A stretch of DNA of 64,000 nucleotides from Branchipolynoe longqiensis (taxonomy: Eukaryota; Annelida; Polychaeta; Phyllodocida; Polynoidae): assembly GCA_030323885.1 (NCBI GenBank), contig JASIRB010000185.1, forward strand, positions 124,001 to 188,000, read 5' to 3'. Positions within the stretch are counted from its first letter, which is position 1, and each line of letters begins with the position of its first letter. The position numbers and the translations under genes were made by a program. Below, piece after piece: positions 55,730 to 64,000 of this stretch. A model generated the notes under the pieces. That model saw only the letters and a list, made by a program, of their open reading frames with translations. It was not told the DNA's origin and searched no databases.

Positions 55730-56048
55730 GCTGGATGGTCGAATGAGTTGAGCATTCTTCTCCCATTTTGGGAGATCATGTGATTGTTTGAGGCAAATCA
55801 ATGACTGAAAAATTTATACTTGTCGCTTCCTAGCCAGGCGGTCGGCATTATTAGGATATGGCAAGGTCTTGTTGGCTCAGTGGCAGGATAATGTGACTGA
55901 GTGGGATTTCAGTTCATGGTGCTAGTGACCTGGTCTCCCAGTGTGGCAGCATTATAAAGTCACCATGAGTGTGCACTGTCACAAGTCGGTACACGTCCTG
56001 ATATGACCTTAGATGTTGTCAGGACATAAAACTCCAACAACCAACCAA
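55730..56048 (+). mobile_element. S1 SINE, full length
   Basis: Head GGATGGTCGAATGAGTTGAG, body, and tail CATAAAACTCCAACAACC. Confidence 0.85.
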
Positions 56049-56104
56049 TTAGTACTGGAGTTCTAGTGACGGGTATGGTTTGGCATTATTCTCACCTTGC
56101 TTGC

Positions 56105-56680
56105 TTGTTTTTGGGGGGGTTCGTAACATTACAACGGTTACCGGCTGCAAAACTGCAGCAATATAGAAATGCACCGATAATCGGCCCAATCTTTGCCAGG
56201 TTGAAAATAAATCTTCAGGTGGGACGGTTGTAGAAGCTGGGGATGTCTTTACAACATTCAAAGCGACGAAGCGTTAGGGCGGGCCCGAATCACTCCGGTG
56301 CGGCAGTAGCAGAGCACTTGTATCCAGTTAAAGCAGCAAGGGTTCAGGAGGAAGGGACGGGCAAAGGTGGGTCCAGCAGGTTCCAGCAACAAGAACAAAG
56401 TGAGAGAAATGATGAGGTACAGGGGGAGAAGTAAGCCCGGGAGGGAAAAAAAGCGTAGAGTATAGGACAGAGAAATGAGGAGTGTTGAGTCAAAGGACCG
56501 TGTCTCTTTGTTCTATGGTGACCAGCCGGTGAGCCAAAGACATGGACAGAGTAAGAATAGAAAGTGAAATGCTGGCGGGCTCCCCCTCCTGGAACTCTTT
56601 TCAAACATTATCAAGGAGGAGCATGGCCAGCAGATAGAGAGAGGCGTGGACAAAGTGCGGTCCGGATAGCAAGTGTGTTT
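56105..56680. repeat. Dispersed repeat R2 (copy 2)
   Basis: Matches 43555-44145 over its length in the same orientation. Confidence 0.75.
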
Positions 56681-56821
56681 CTCACCTTACCTCTGTGAGT
56701 CTACTAATGTGACAGCGGGTCACAGCTTTAGCACTTCCTCAGTCACCAGTCGGCGCTAATTCACTGCTGCAAGGTCTACTCTGACCCGCCTGTCTGCCTG
56801 GATGAAGCAGGACCTTCCACG

Positions 56822-56999
56822 GTAGGACAATAAAGACTGCCCAGTTGCCCGGGGCACCTAATTTTCTCGGCCGGGCAGGTGAAGTTCTCAGTGACCTACC
56901 CGAACAGGCGAGTTTTGGCACTCGAGCAAGTAGAAAATTCAATCACTTGCCTGATTGGGCAAGTGGGGGAAAAGAAGTTACTGTCCTACCGTGCCTTCT
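56822..56999. mobile_element. M-G MITE, both ends present
   Basis: It begins GGTAGGACAATAAAGACTGC and ends TTACTGTCCTACC. The interior is rich in GGCAAGT, GGGCAGGT and their complements. About 178 bp. Confidence 0.8.
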
Positions 57000-57029
57000 C
57001 AATGGAGGGTTGGTTTGGGCACTAACACT

Positions 57030-57165
57030 GGCCAAACCCAGAGCCTACACTTTTACCGACCCAAGGGATTTTTAACCTCCCGCACCACATAGATATGGTA
57101 TGGAGCAACTGGCCTTTGATGACGCTGTAAGTTATACACAGTGGTGGAAATGCAAATTGGCCGGG
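57030..57165 (-). mobile_element. S3 SINE 3' part
   Basis: Reverse body with TTTTTAACCTCCCGCACCAC and TTTGATGACGCTGTAAGTTA. The head is missing. Confidence 0.8.
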
Positions 57166-57234
57166 GTGATGGTATGGGGATTAGTGGTCTGCTGCATATG
57201 AATCAGCTTAGGTATCAGAAGACTCATCTTCCGA

Positions 57235-57325
57235 CCAGGCAGGTGGGAGGGTCGAGTGGATAGAGCGCCAATTTTTCAGGCGGGAGGTCGTTGGATCATT
57301 CCTCGATAGAGTCAAACCGATGAAT
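57235..57325 (+). repeat. tRNA-like SINE head
   Basis: GTCGAGTGGATAGAGCGCC and a weak B box, ending TAGAGTCAAACCGATGAATT. It resembles an S1 head without its body. Confidence 0.5.
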
Positions 57326-57365
57326 TAGAAGAGTTATGCTAGACACTAGCTTCTATGGTATGTGG

Positions 57366-57633
57366 TGTAAATATAGTTTATTTATTGCATAAAGTCTTTT
57401 GTCAGTGCCGTGGCACTAGTCTTCCTTCCTGCCATGTGACATTACAGTTATTTACAATATATGTATATGTAGTCTGATATTGTCATCAGCAGCTAGCTAG
57501 CTCAAGTCAGCTGAAATAACAATATTAATCATTCCAAGACATATATTGTAAATAACTGTAATGTCACATGGCTGGAAGACCAGTGCCACGGCACTGACAA
57601 AAGACTTTATTCAATGAATAAACTATATTTACA
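57366..57633. repeat. Large palindrome: two inverted LINE-like 3' ends
   Basis: The left arm (57366-57464) and right arm (57539-57633) are inverted copies of about 96 bp separated by 74 bp. Landmarks: AAAGTCTTTTGTCAGTGCCG on the left and CGGCACTGACAAAAGACTTT on the right. The arm carries GGCTGGAAGACCAG followed by GCACTGAC, also seen at the 3' end of the CR1/L2-type remnant (near 30950). Confidence 0.88.
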
Positions 57634-57639
57634 ACAACA

Positions 57640-58140
57640 AAAATATTATAGAGTAGTGTAGAATAAGTGCCTGTGTATTGACAGTGCACACTGATGATGC
57701 TGTCATATCACTGTCCCACTAGGATCCCATGCAGCTGACACCATAATCAGATATCCCACTCAGCCACATTATCCTGATGTTGAGTTAATGCTAATTACTC
57801 TACACTACAACATTCTACATCCTGATGTTGAGTTAATGCTAATTACTGTACACTACAAGATTCTACACTACTGTACACTACAATGCAGTGATATACCCTA
57901 CAATACTCAACTCTACACTACTCTACAGTAGGTAGCAATATTCTACAATACTGTATTGTACAGTACTCTACAATACTTTACACTAGAATACTCTATATTA
58001 CAATACTCTGAACCACTATGCACTACTATACTCTACGCTAAAATGCATTACACTACAATACTCTACAATGCAATGCCATGTACTACTGTGCTCTGCACTA
58101 TAATATATTTCTTTACATTGTTCTACACAACAATGCACTA
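57640..58140. repeat. Degenerate CTACAATACT-type repeat
   Basis: From about 57795 to 58140 an irregular ACTACAATACTCTAC pattern recurs. A reverse S1 fragment lies at 57680-57790. Confidence 0.75.
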
Positions 58141-58492
58141 CTTTTGAAGAAAAAAAGTGTTTACCACCAGAAGACTCAGGGAAAGTAACTTCTTTAAATC
58201 AAGGAAAAACTTTAACAACAACCTCCCCCCCGTTGGCGTAAATAAAAGAAAGAGTGAAACATGGCATTGAGTTTTTGCCACATTTAAATAATAAATAAAA
58301 TAAATAAATAAACATATGAGGCTAAGCCTAACCATAGAAATCTACTCTACCTTAACCTGGGCGAGGAATATTAACAAATGGCTAGGTTTGGAGATATTTG
58401 ATGTGAAATCAGGCAAAATAATTTCAGCGAACAAACCAAGTCTTCAGCAGGTGAAGCCATGGCCTGGGTTACCGTCTTGCAATGATGACGTT

Positions 58493-58741
58493 ATACCCCA
58501 GTCACACTACTGCTGGCGACCACAAAAAGGGGCGGTCACCAAAGTGGTGCTCAATGGTCGCTGCAACCTCCTTGCGACCAAAATGGTCGCAAGGAGGTTG
58601 CAGCTACTGCACTAAAAACCTCATAGCGACCACAATGGTCACCCAGAGGTCGGTGACCATTGCTTTGGTCACAAGGAGGTGGGTTCTTTGGTCCCAAGAG
58701 GTCACAGAGTGGTCGCAAGCCGTAGTGTGACTGGGGCTTTA
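58493..58741. mobile_element. M-L foldback MITE
   Basis: Ends ACCCCAGTCACACTAC and the complement of AAGCCCCAGTCACACTAC. The body is built of the word GGTCGCAAGGAGGT or GGTCACC and complements, including a near-perfect 30-bp palindrome around 58555-58600. About 249 bp, non-coding. Confidence 0.85.
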
Positions 58742-58794
58742 TAGCAACGGTCAACTACACTGCCACCAAATCGTCAGGGCCTATGTTTTTACCT

Positions 58795-59168
58795 TTTTAA
58801 AATTGCCTAGTCAGTGGGTTTTAGGCTTCTGCCATTTTATTTTAGATAAATATATTAGTTTGATTGTTGTAATGGACCTTATTTTAGTTTGAAGTAAACT
58901 TGATTATCAATGGTTAACTTTGCTGATAAGTGAAATGTGCAAAAGAAATTAAAATTGGTACGCATGTAAAGATTCTGACACCATAGGCTTCAGCAGTAAC
59001 ATGTTTTAAAAATATTTTTGATTAAATTGACCTAATATTCCCTTCTATTGCAATAACTAATGTTTAATAATAATATGTGCCCCAGTATCTAAGTTGCATA
59101 TGTAGATACAATCTAGATAATAGCTTTAAAGATGTTATGCTTTCATCGGACTTTGCAACTTTTAAGTT
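58795..59168. mobile_element. M-C MITE (diverged)
   Basis: AATTGCCTAGTCAGTGGG at the left and CATCGGACTTTGCAACTTTTAA at the right. Interior motifs match M-C. Confidence 0.7.
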
Positions 59169-59396
59169 TGCATTACGTGTAACAAGAGCCCACAAGAATG
59201 ACTTTATATTTGCAAAGTTTGTCTGGCCCGTAGTTTCATCGGGGTGTTTGTATGCCGGCATTTTGTAATAAATTGGCTACATTCCTTTCTCTGTAGGACT
59301 AACATGGTGACGGTGAGTGCATCAGTATTTTAGTCACATAATGTGGGATCAAATCTGCAGCAATATTTCTGTTTTGAAAATATGTTTTGTAGTACT

Positions 59397-59540
59397 CTGC
59401 ACTGACCTCTCAGGCAAGGACGCACATAGACAGGCTGGATAGAGTGATGACATCAGAGATCCTAGGTGATGTAATGGTTAGCACACTACCCTGGAATGCG
59501 AGAGGTGTCTGTTCGAATCCTGCTCTAGGCCCAATATTTC
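59397..59540 (+). mobile_element. S4 SINE
   Basis: CACTGACCTCTCAGGCAAGG leads into a tRNA-like head with GTAATGGTTAGCACACTA and TGTTCGAATCC, closing in CTAGGC. It contains the empty site for the M-H insertion seen at 42613. Confidence 0.8.
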
Positions 59541-59691
59541 CCATCTTCATCAAGCTACATGCTGTATGGTTGTTGAACCTACCCTTTGTGTGTATACATA
59601 TGTATGTATATATGCAAATACATTGCCTGTATTTATGTAATTGTAAGCATTAAGCGACTTATCTACGTAAACCATTTAAAATACTTACAAT

Positions 59692-59875
59692 TCCAAGGGG
59701 ATGAGTGTAGCAGTCTGTCCTGACCTCACTCAGGCAAGGAACCACATAGACAGGTGGGCGTTGATAGGGTGATGGCATAAGGGAGCCTAGGTGGTGTAAT
59801 GGTTAGCACACTAGCCTGGAATGCAAGAGGTGTGGGTTCGAATCCTGCTTTAGGCGCAATATTTCCCATTTTCAT
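59692..59875 (+). mobile_element. S4 SINE
   Basis: Second S4 copy in tandem order with the previous one: GGGGATGAGTGTAGCAGTCT, then tRNA-like GCCTAGGTGGTGTAATGG to CTGCTTTAGGC. The acceptor-stem-like ends pair partly, but flanking SINE sequence is shared between copies, so this is not a tRNA gene. An S1 tail fragment follows at 59950-59990. Confidence 0.8.
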
Positions 59876-60036
59876 TACCCAACCCCGTGACACTTTCATA
59901 AGATTTTACAACTTTAAGGAATTAATAAGACACAATTGACACTCACCCCCACCGACCTTAGCTGTGGCTAGGACGTAAAACAACAAACAACACTACCACC
60001 AAGACAATTATAGACAGGCCACCCTTCTCAGCTAGC

Positions 60037-60245
60037 TTCTATCTCTCTCTTTCTCTCTATCTCTCTCTCTCTCTCTTTTTGTCTCTGTCTGTCTGTCTGT
60101 CTTGTTCTGTGTGTCTTGTTCTGTGTGTCTTGTTATGTCTGTCTTGTTCTGTCTGTCTTGTTCTGTCTGTCTTCTTCGCTCTGTCTTGTTCTGTCTGTCT
60201 TGTTCTGTCTCTCTCTCCAAACACAAACACAAACCCAAACACACA
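60037..60245. repeat. CT-rich and TGTCTTGTTC microsatellite
   Basis: A CT tract followed by about ten copies of CTGTCTTGTT. It gives low-complexity frames on both strands. Confidence 0.9.
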
Positions 60246-60504
60246 CCCATTAATAAATTGAATCCGTTTTTAAGTGGTGGCGGCTTGCCACTAGAACTGC
60301 CCGGCTCGTTCTTGCCCGAGGCACACTTCTATTGTCTGTGTACAATCTGGGTCGGCATCCTGAATACCTCTCTATTAACCATGATGGTGTTCATCAACGT
60401 CTAGGGAAACAACCGCGACCGTCTTGTAATACACGTTTTAAAATATCGACATGGGATACATATTTATTGTTATGAATCATCTCATAATGTTAATGCCTAG
60501 GAAC

Positions 60505-60862
60505 TGACCAGACGGGATGGCCGAATGAGTTGAGTGTCTGTCTCCTGTTTTGGGTGATCAGGGATCCGAGCCTATGGGTAAGTGGGTTCGAACAGTGGTC
60601 GAGTCAAAGCAATGACTTAAAAATTGACACTTGTCGCCTCCTAGCCAGGCGCTCAGCATTATTAGGATAGGGCAAGGACTGGTTGGCTCAGTGTCAGGAT
60701 AAGGCGACTGAGTGGGATATCCAGTCATGGTACTGGTGGCCTGGTACCCCAGTGGGGCAGCACTATAAAGTCGCCATGAGTGTGCACTGTCACAAGTCGG
60801 TACCCGTCCTGATATGACCTTAGATGTTGCTAAGACGTAAAACAACAACAACAAACAAACAC
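60505..60862 (+). mobile_element. S1 SINE next to a splice acceptor
   Basis: Full S1 (head GACGGGATGGCCGAATGAGT, tail of AAC units). Its end lies about 28 bp upstream of the acceptor AG at 60889-60890 of the COBL exon, so the branch site of that intron may fall in or at the edge of the SINE. Confidence 0.88.
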
Positions 60863-60890
60863 TCTGATGCCTGTGCTGCTGTGCTTGCAG

Positions 60891-61073
60891 TGAGGAGGCG
60901 GTGATGGCGGCCGGCGCCGGGCGGCCCGGCTCCCAGCACGGGGCGCCCTACTACCCGCCGTCCTCGTCAGATGGCGCCAGCGATGGAACGCCGTCCGAGG
61001 AGCACCCCGAGTTCTTGGAGATCTGCCTCGTGCTGCCAGATGGCAGCACTCGGTCCGTGACTGTTGAATATGG
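60891..61073 (+). CDS. COBL: Cordon-bleu (COBL-like) exon: N-terminal region
   Basis: Part of a homologue of cordon-bleu, a WH2-domain actin nucleator or regulator in animals. The exon follows acceptor TGTGCTTGCAG and ends at donor GG|GTAGGT. The first in-frame ATG is 60904, but the frame is open back to the acceptor, so the exon may be internal. From that ATG it encodes 56 residues plus two bases: a Gly/Ala/Pro/Ser-rich leader, then FLEICLVLPDGSTRSVTVEY, the first strand pair of the cordon-bleu ubiquitin-like domain (vertebrate family members have an I-VVLP-G pattern here). The phase-2 junction completes a Gly codon with the next exon. GC content is well above the surroundings. Downstream WH2 domains are outside the window. 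Confidence 0.8.
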
Positions 61074-61429
61074 GTAGGTTCACCTAGGTCTGCTTCGGCT
61101 TGGTTAGGCCAGATACAAAAAATACTTGTTTAGCCTCCCGACCGCCAAATATTATTTATTTTTCATAAAACCCTTAAAATAAAATATTAAAATTCAAAAC
61201 AAAGCTTTCCCGCCTATTATAGTAATTGTGCAATGACCAGCTTTCCATTGAATAAAGATTTTATAGTAATGTTAATGTTTTCTTCTCTATCTTCTCTATC
61301 TTCTGATCATGGCTTCTGACCATGAATACCATGGTTAGTTTTCTTTTTCCTGTACACCACCGTTCTACATTTTTTTAAAGAAAGAGAAAAAAAGTCTTCC
61401 ACCCGACTTGGAAAAAAGAGGTGGACGCT

Positions 61430-61851
61430 AAACAGCTATTTTTCACCCCTATCCAGAGTAGCGGTGAATGACAACATAGTCTAGATACGTGTGAAAACTG
61501 GTTTCGTGTGGAACAGGAAGTGGAATTCCTGGTTTCGGTATCCAATGACTACCTGATTTGACACAGAGTTGGTGAAATGGAAGAGAATGCAAAAGTACAA
61601 AATGGCCACCACAGAATACTGTCCATTTGACTTTTAAAGTCTGTTAAACTACATGTTTTATTATATTTTTCAAATCAAAAGTAGTAGGTAAATATTGAGA
61701 TATATATGTGAGCAAGATATTTTGTTTCTTAAATTAAGAATTTATTTACATATTTCATTCACCCAGCCTTTCGCCACTTTTTCTAACGGGTTGTTCTTCA
61801 CCCTTACTGTGCAGAACAGTACGGGATGAACCTTTTATCTAGGTTAGTCTT
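61430..61851. mobile_element. M-F MITE, diverged copy in a COBL intron
   Basis: The interior aligns with 28060-28466 (GGAACAGGAAGTGGAATTCC, GTTTTATTATATTTTTCAAA) and the right end reads CCTTTTATCTA. The left end is eroded. Confidence 0.75.
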
Positions 61852-61925
61852 TACTGTATGTCCAGATCATTCATTGTTTGATGAAGTTGGGGAGATGTTG
61901 CCGGACTGGTCTGCGTGACATTAGA

Positions 61926-62022
61926 TCAGGGCCCGTTTGGGCAGGTCACCGACAACTTCACCTGCCCGACCAAGTAACCTAGGTGCCCCGGGAAACCGGG
62001 CACTCCTGATTGTCCTACCCCG
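61926..62022. mobile_element. M-G MITE fragment
   Basis: The reverse-oriented end CCTGATTGTCCTACC and GGTGCCCCGGGAAACCGGGC match one half of M-G. Confidence 0.65.
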
Positions 62023-62086
62023 CATAGTCACACACGCGGTCTGAGAATGAGACTATTGCTAACTGATGTCGGCTGGTTCCCTGCAG

Positions 62087-62300
62087 GAAGCAGATGATGG
62101 ACCTGTTGGTGCAGGTGGCCGCCGGTAACAAGCTCAGCCCAGCGTCTCACACGATCCATGTGTTTGATGACGACTCTGGCCGCCAGGTGGAGTACAAGGC
62201 GTCTCAGAGTGTCGGGTCCCTGCACACCACAACGCTCCACCTGGTGTCGAAGAACGACAAGAGGAAGGCTGACCGGCCTAAGATGGTCCAACCGTTTGAG
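62087..62300 (+). CDS. COBL: Cordon-bleu (COBL-like) exon: ubiquitin-like domain
   Basis: Acceptor TTCCCTGCAG|GAAGCAG and donor GAG|GTGAGT. After completing the split Gly codon it encodes 71 residues starting KQMMDLLVQVAAGNKLSPAS. The MMDLLV-x(8)-L-P-S/A-H pattern is the signature I know from the cordon-bleu N-terminal domain of COBL and COBLL1. It is followed by IHVFDDDSGRQVEYKASQSV, GSLHTTTLHLV and a basic tail (KNDKRKADRPK). The domain is ubiquitin-like and precedes proline-rich and WH2 parts in the family. The phase-0 donor means the next exon begins a new codon. Upstream exon: 60891-61073. Confidence 0.83.
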
Positions 62301-62319
62301 GTGAGTTATGTGAAAGTGG

Positions 62320-62645
62320 TCGGATGTGGTGGCCAGATCGTTAAGAGTGCTGGCTTCGCGTGTGGAAGGTCGGTAATGTGAAATCTCGGCTAAGTCAATT
62401 CAATGACTTACAAAATTGATACTTGCCGCTACCTCGGCATTAGTAGGATATGGCAAGGACTGGTTTTCTGTGTCAGGATAATGTGACTGAGTGGGAAATT
62501 GGGTCATGGTGCAGGCAACCTTGTCTCCCAGTGAGGCAGCACTATATAGTTGCCATGAGTGTGCACTGTCACAAGTCGGTACCCATTCTGATATGACCGT
62601 AGACGTTTCTAGGACATAAAACCCAAACAAACTAACAATCAATCG
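62320..62645 (+). mobile_element. S1 SINE 20 bp after a COBL donor site
   Basis: Head GTGGCCAGATCGTTAAGAGT, body and tail CATAAAACCCAAACAAAC. It begins about 20 bp into the intron after the donor at 62301. Confidence 0.82.
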
Positions 62646-62697
62646 AGACTATGTTCAACACTATATGTCCGAAAACCCAATGTACAGTTAACCCTAA

Positions 62698-63094
62698 CTA
62701 TATCCAAAGACCCTATAATACTAAGATGGCTCACTCAGCCTGTTCTGTGTAATCAAAATGATCAAACCCACCACTTGGTGCGCTGGCTGTTCTCTTGGTT
62801 AAACAGGTGCTATATTATATGTATAAATGTATATATGAATGTGAAAGATGTGTGATGATGGCGATGCTGATGGTGATGCTGATGATGATGTGTATTTGTT
62901 CATAGCAATTTCATATTGATGTGTATTCATACTTACCTATCTCATGTATAATATAATTGTATGTGTTTACATGTGAAACACCAACCAGCAGCCAGGCTGA
63001 TCAAACCCACCACAAGGTGGCACTGCAAAATTTACATTACCATGGGAGAGATAGGGAGTGAGCCGTCTTAGTATTATAGGGTCTTTGCTATATC
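62698..63094. mobile_element. M-H MITE (copy 2) with 7-bp target duplication
   Basis: The element spans 62705-63087, with CAAAGACCCTATAATACTAA and its complement at the ends. It is flanked by CTATATC at 62698-62704 and 63088-63094. Compared with copy 1 there are few substitutions and a 12-bp expansion of the GATGATG tract. Confidence 0.92.
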
Positions 63095-63189
63095 ATCGTG
63101 TATGATGTTAATCACAAGATGTTGCCAGAAACCTACTTGACAATAATGCAGGTACAAAGTCCACTACTCACATGGTAGACTTAACACAA

Positions 63190-63625
63190 ACACCAGGTTT
63201 TGTGGTTGTGTTTTGACATGTTTGTGTGCGTGTATTCATCATGTTGTATGAGTTCAAGGACATTCCCCACTACAAAAACCAGGTTTTGTGGTTGTGTTTC
63301 AACATATATTTGTGTGCGTGTATTCATCGTGTTGTATGAGTTCAAGGACATTCCCCACTACAAAAGGTTTTGTGGTTGTGTTTCGACATATATTTGTGTG
63401 CGTGTATTCATCGTGTTGTATAATTTCAAGGACATTCACCACTACAAAAACCAGGTTTTGTGGTTGTGTTTTGACATATATTTGTGTGCGTGTATTCATC
63501 GTGTTGTATGAGTTCAAGGACATTCCCCACTACAAAAACCAGGTTTTGTGGTTGTGTTTTGACATATGTTTGTGTGTGTGTATTCATCGTGTTGTATGAT
63601 TTCAAGGACATTCCCAAATACAAAA
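63190..63625 (+). repeat. 88-bp tandem array
   Basis: Five units containing GGTTTTGTGGTTGTGTTTTG, TTTGTGTGCGTGTATTCATC and AAGGACATTCCCCACTACAA. Divergence between units is low. The open frames across it are repeat artefacts. Confidence 0.92.
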
Positions 63626-63747
63626 TCAAAGCTTTTGATACTGAAAGGATTTGTCTAGAAATTAGGACTTTTGTTGCAAATAGTTTCTGTGATATATTCC
63701 ATGTCAACCACTTCACAAAATGTTGATTATTTTGTGTGATTGCCTTA

Positions 63748-64000
63748 AGGGGCTGCCACATTAGGGTTTTTTGCGGGAGCGTATGGCGGCCTAAGCGCAT
63801 TACGTCATATACGACGCCATACGCTACGCATACGCCGTCATATGCCGTCATACGCCGATCCTCCAACAAGCCTGTTTCCTTGCTCAAAATCTTCAGCGTA
63901 TGGCAGCGTATGGATCATATGCTGCTCATACGCTAGGCGTACGCTATGCATACGCCGGCATAGGTTACACATAGGTTCGGGGTACGTCGGCATAGGTTGG
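63748..64000. mobile_element. M-J foldback MITE, cut by the window end
   Basis: It begins TTAAGGGGCTGCCACATTAG and GCGGGAGCGTATGGCGG like 26075-26499, and is again made of CATACGC and GCGTATG words. The right end lies outside. Confidence 0.85.

Noticed and set aside
59785..59860. A tRNA gene
   Set aside because: The cloverleaf is partial and the same head with the same flanks recurs at 43044 and 59453. It is the head of a SINE family.
63200..63887. Open frames of about 100-150 codons with hydrophobic repeats
   Set aside because: They are translations of the 88-bp tandem array. The repeat shifts frame with each unit, so no consistent protein is encoded.

Overview
The window is nuclear DNA of an animal, most likely a mollusc. 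It has spliced exons of an animal-type gene, very dense tRNA-derived SINEs, a SINE with a 3' body of the type common in molluscan genomes, several LINE lineages, a DIRS-type tyrosine-recombinase retrotransposon, many small inverted-repeat DNA transposons (MITEs) and large minisatellites. There is no operon-like gene packing and no convincing free-standing tRNA gene; every tRNA-like sequence I checked is a SINE head. The mollusc assignment is an inference from repeat style and was not tested by any search.

Host coding content is small and lies at the right end. Two exons, 60891-61073 and 62087-62300 (+), splice in frame and encode the N-terminal ubiquitin-like region of a cordon-bleu (COBL/COBLL1) actin-regulator homologue. 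A GC-rich open segment ending in a phase-compatible donor at 51777 may be an upstream exon. Downstream exons must lie beyond the window. Much of the rest may be introns or upstream flank of this gene.

Layout: 0-11 kb holds SINEs (S1, S2, S3), a foldback MITE inside a SINE, and short TIR elements. 11.7-13.3 kb is a three-level nest of DNA transposons. 13.4-15.4 kb has two tandem arrays, one grown from the end of a MITE. 17.2-19.2 kb has another composite TIR element and a repeat duplicated from 4.0-5.2 kb. 19.2-23.45 kb is a 51-bp minisatellite split by a 5'-truncated I-type LINE (APE end, RT, RNase H, CCHC) with a 12-bp target duplication. 25.8-26.8 kb is an array of a core module shared with other foldback elements. 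28-31 kb holds MITEs and 31.5 kb a LINE remnant. 31.7-37.15 kb is a structurally complete DIRS-like element with its inverted termini and internal complementary region. 37.4-42 kb holds two further tandem arrays, 42-50 kb nested SINEs and MITEs, 51.8-54.4 kb an 87-bp array hit by two transposons, and 56-64 kb the COBL exons among SINEs, MITEs and an 88-bp array.

The DIRS pol frame is intact with all expected catalytic residues, but gag carries one in-frame TAG and pol lacks an upstream AUG. The most unusual non-coding signal is a conserved core of about 120-150 bp found inside foldback elements with different outer arms and in a separate tandem array. A related observation is that several foldback elements share similar termini (GCCC-N-GTCACAC type) while each body is built from its own short repeated word.

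Family labels S1-S4 (SINEs) and M-A to M-P (DNA elements) are local names used here only.
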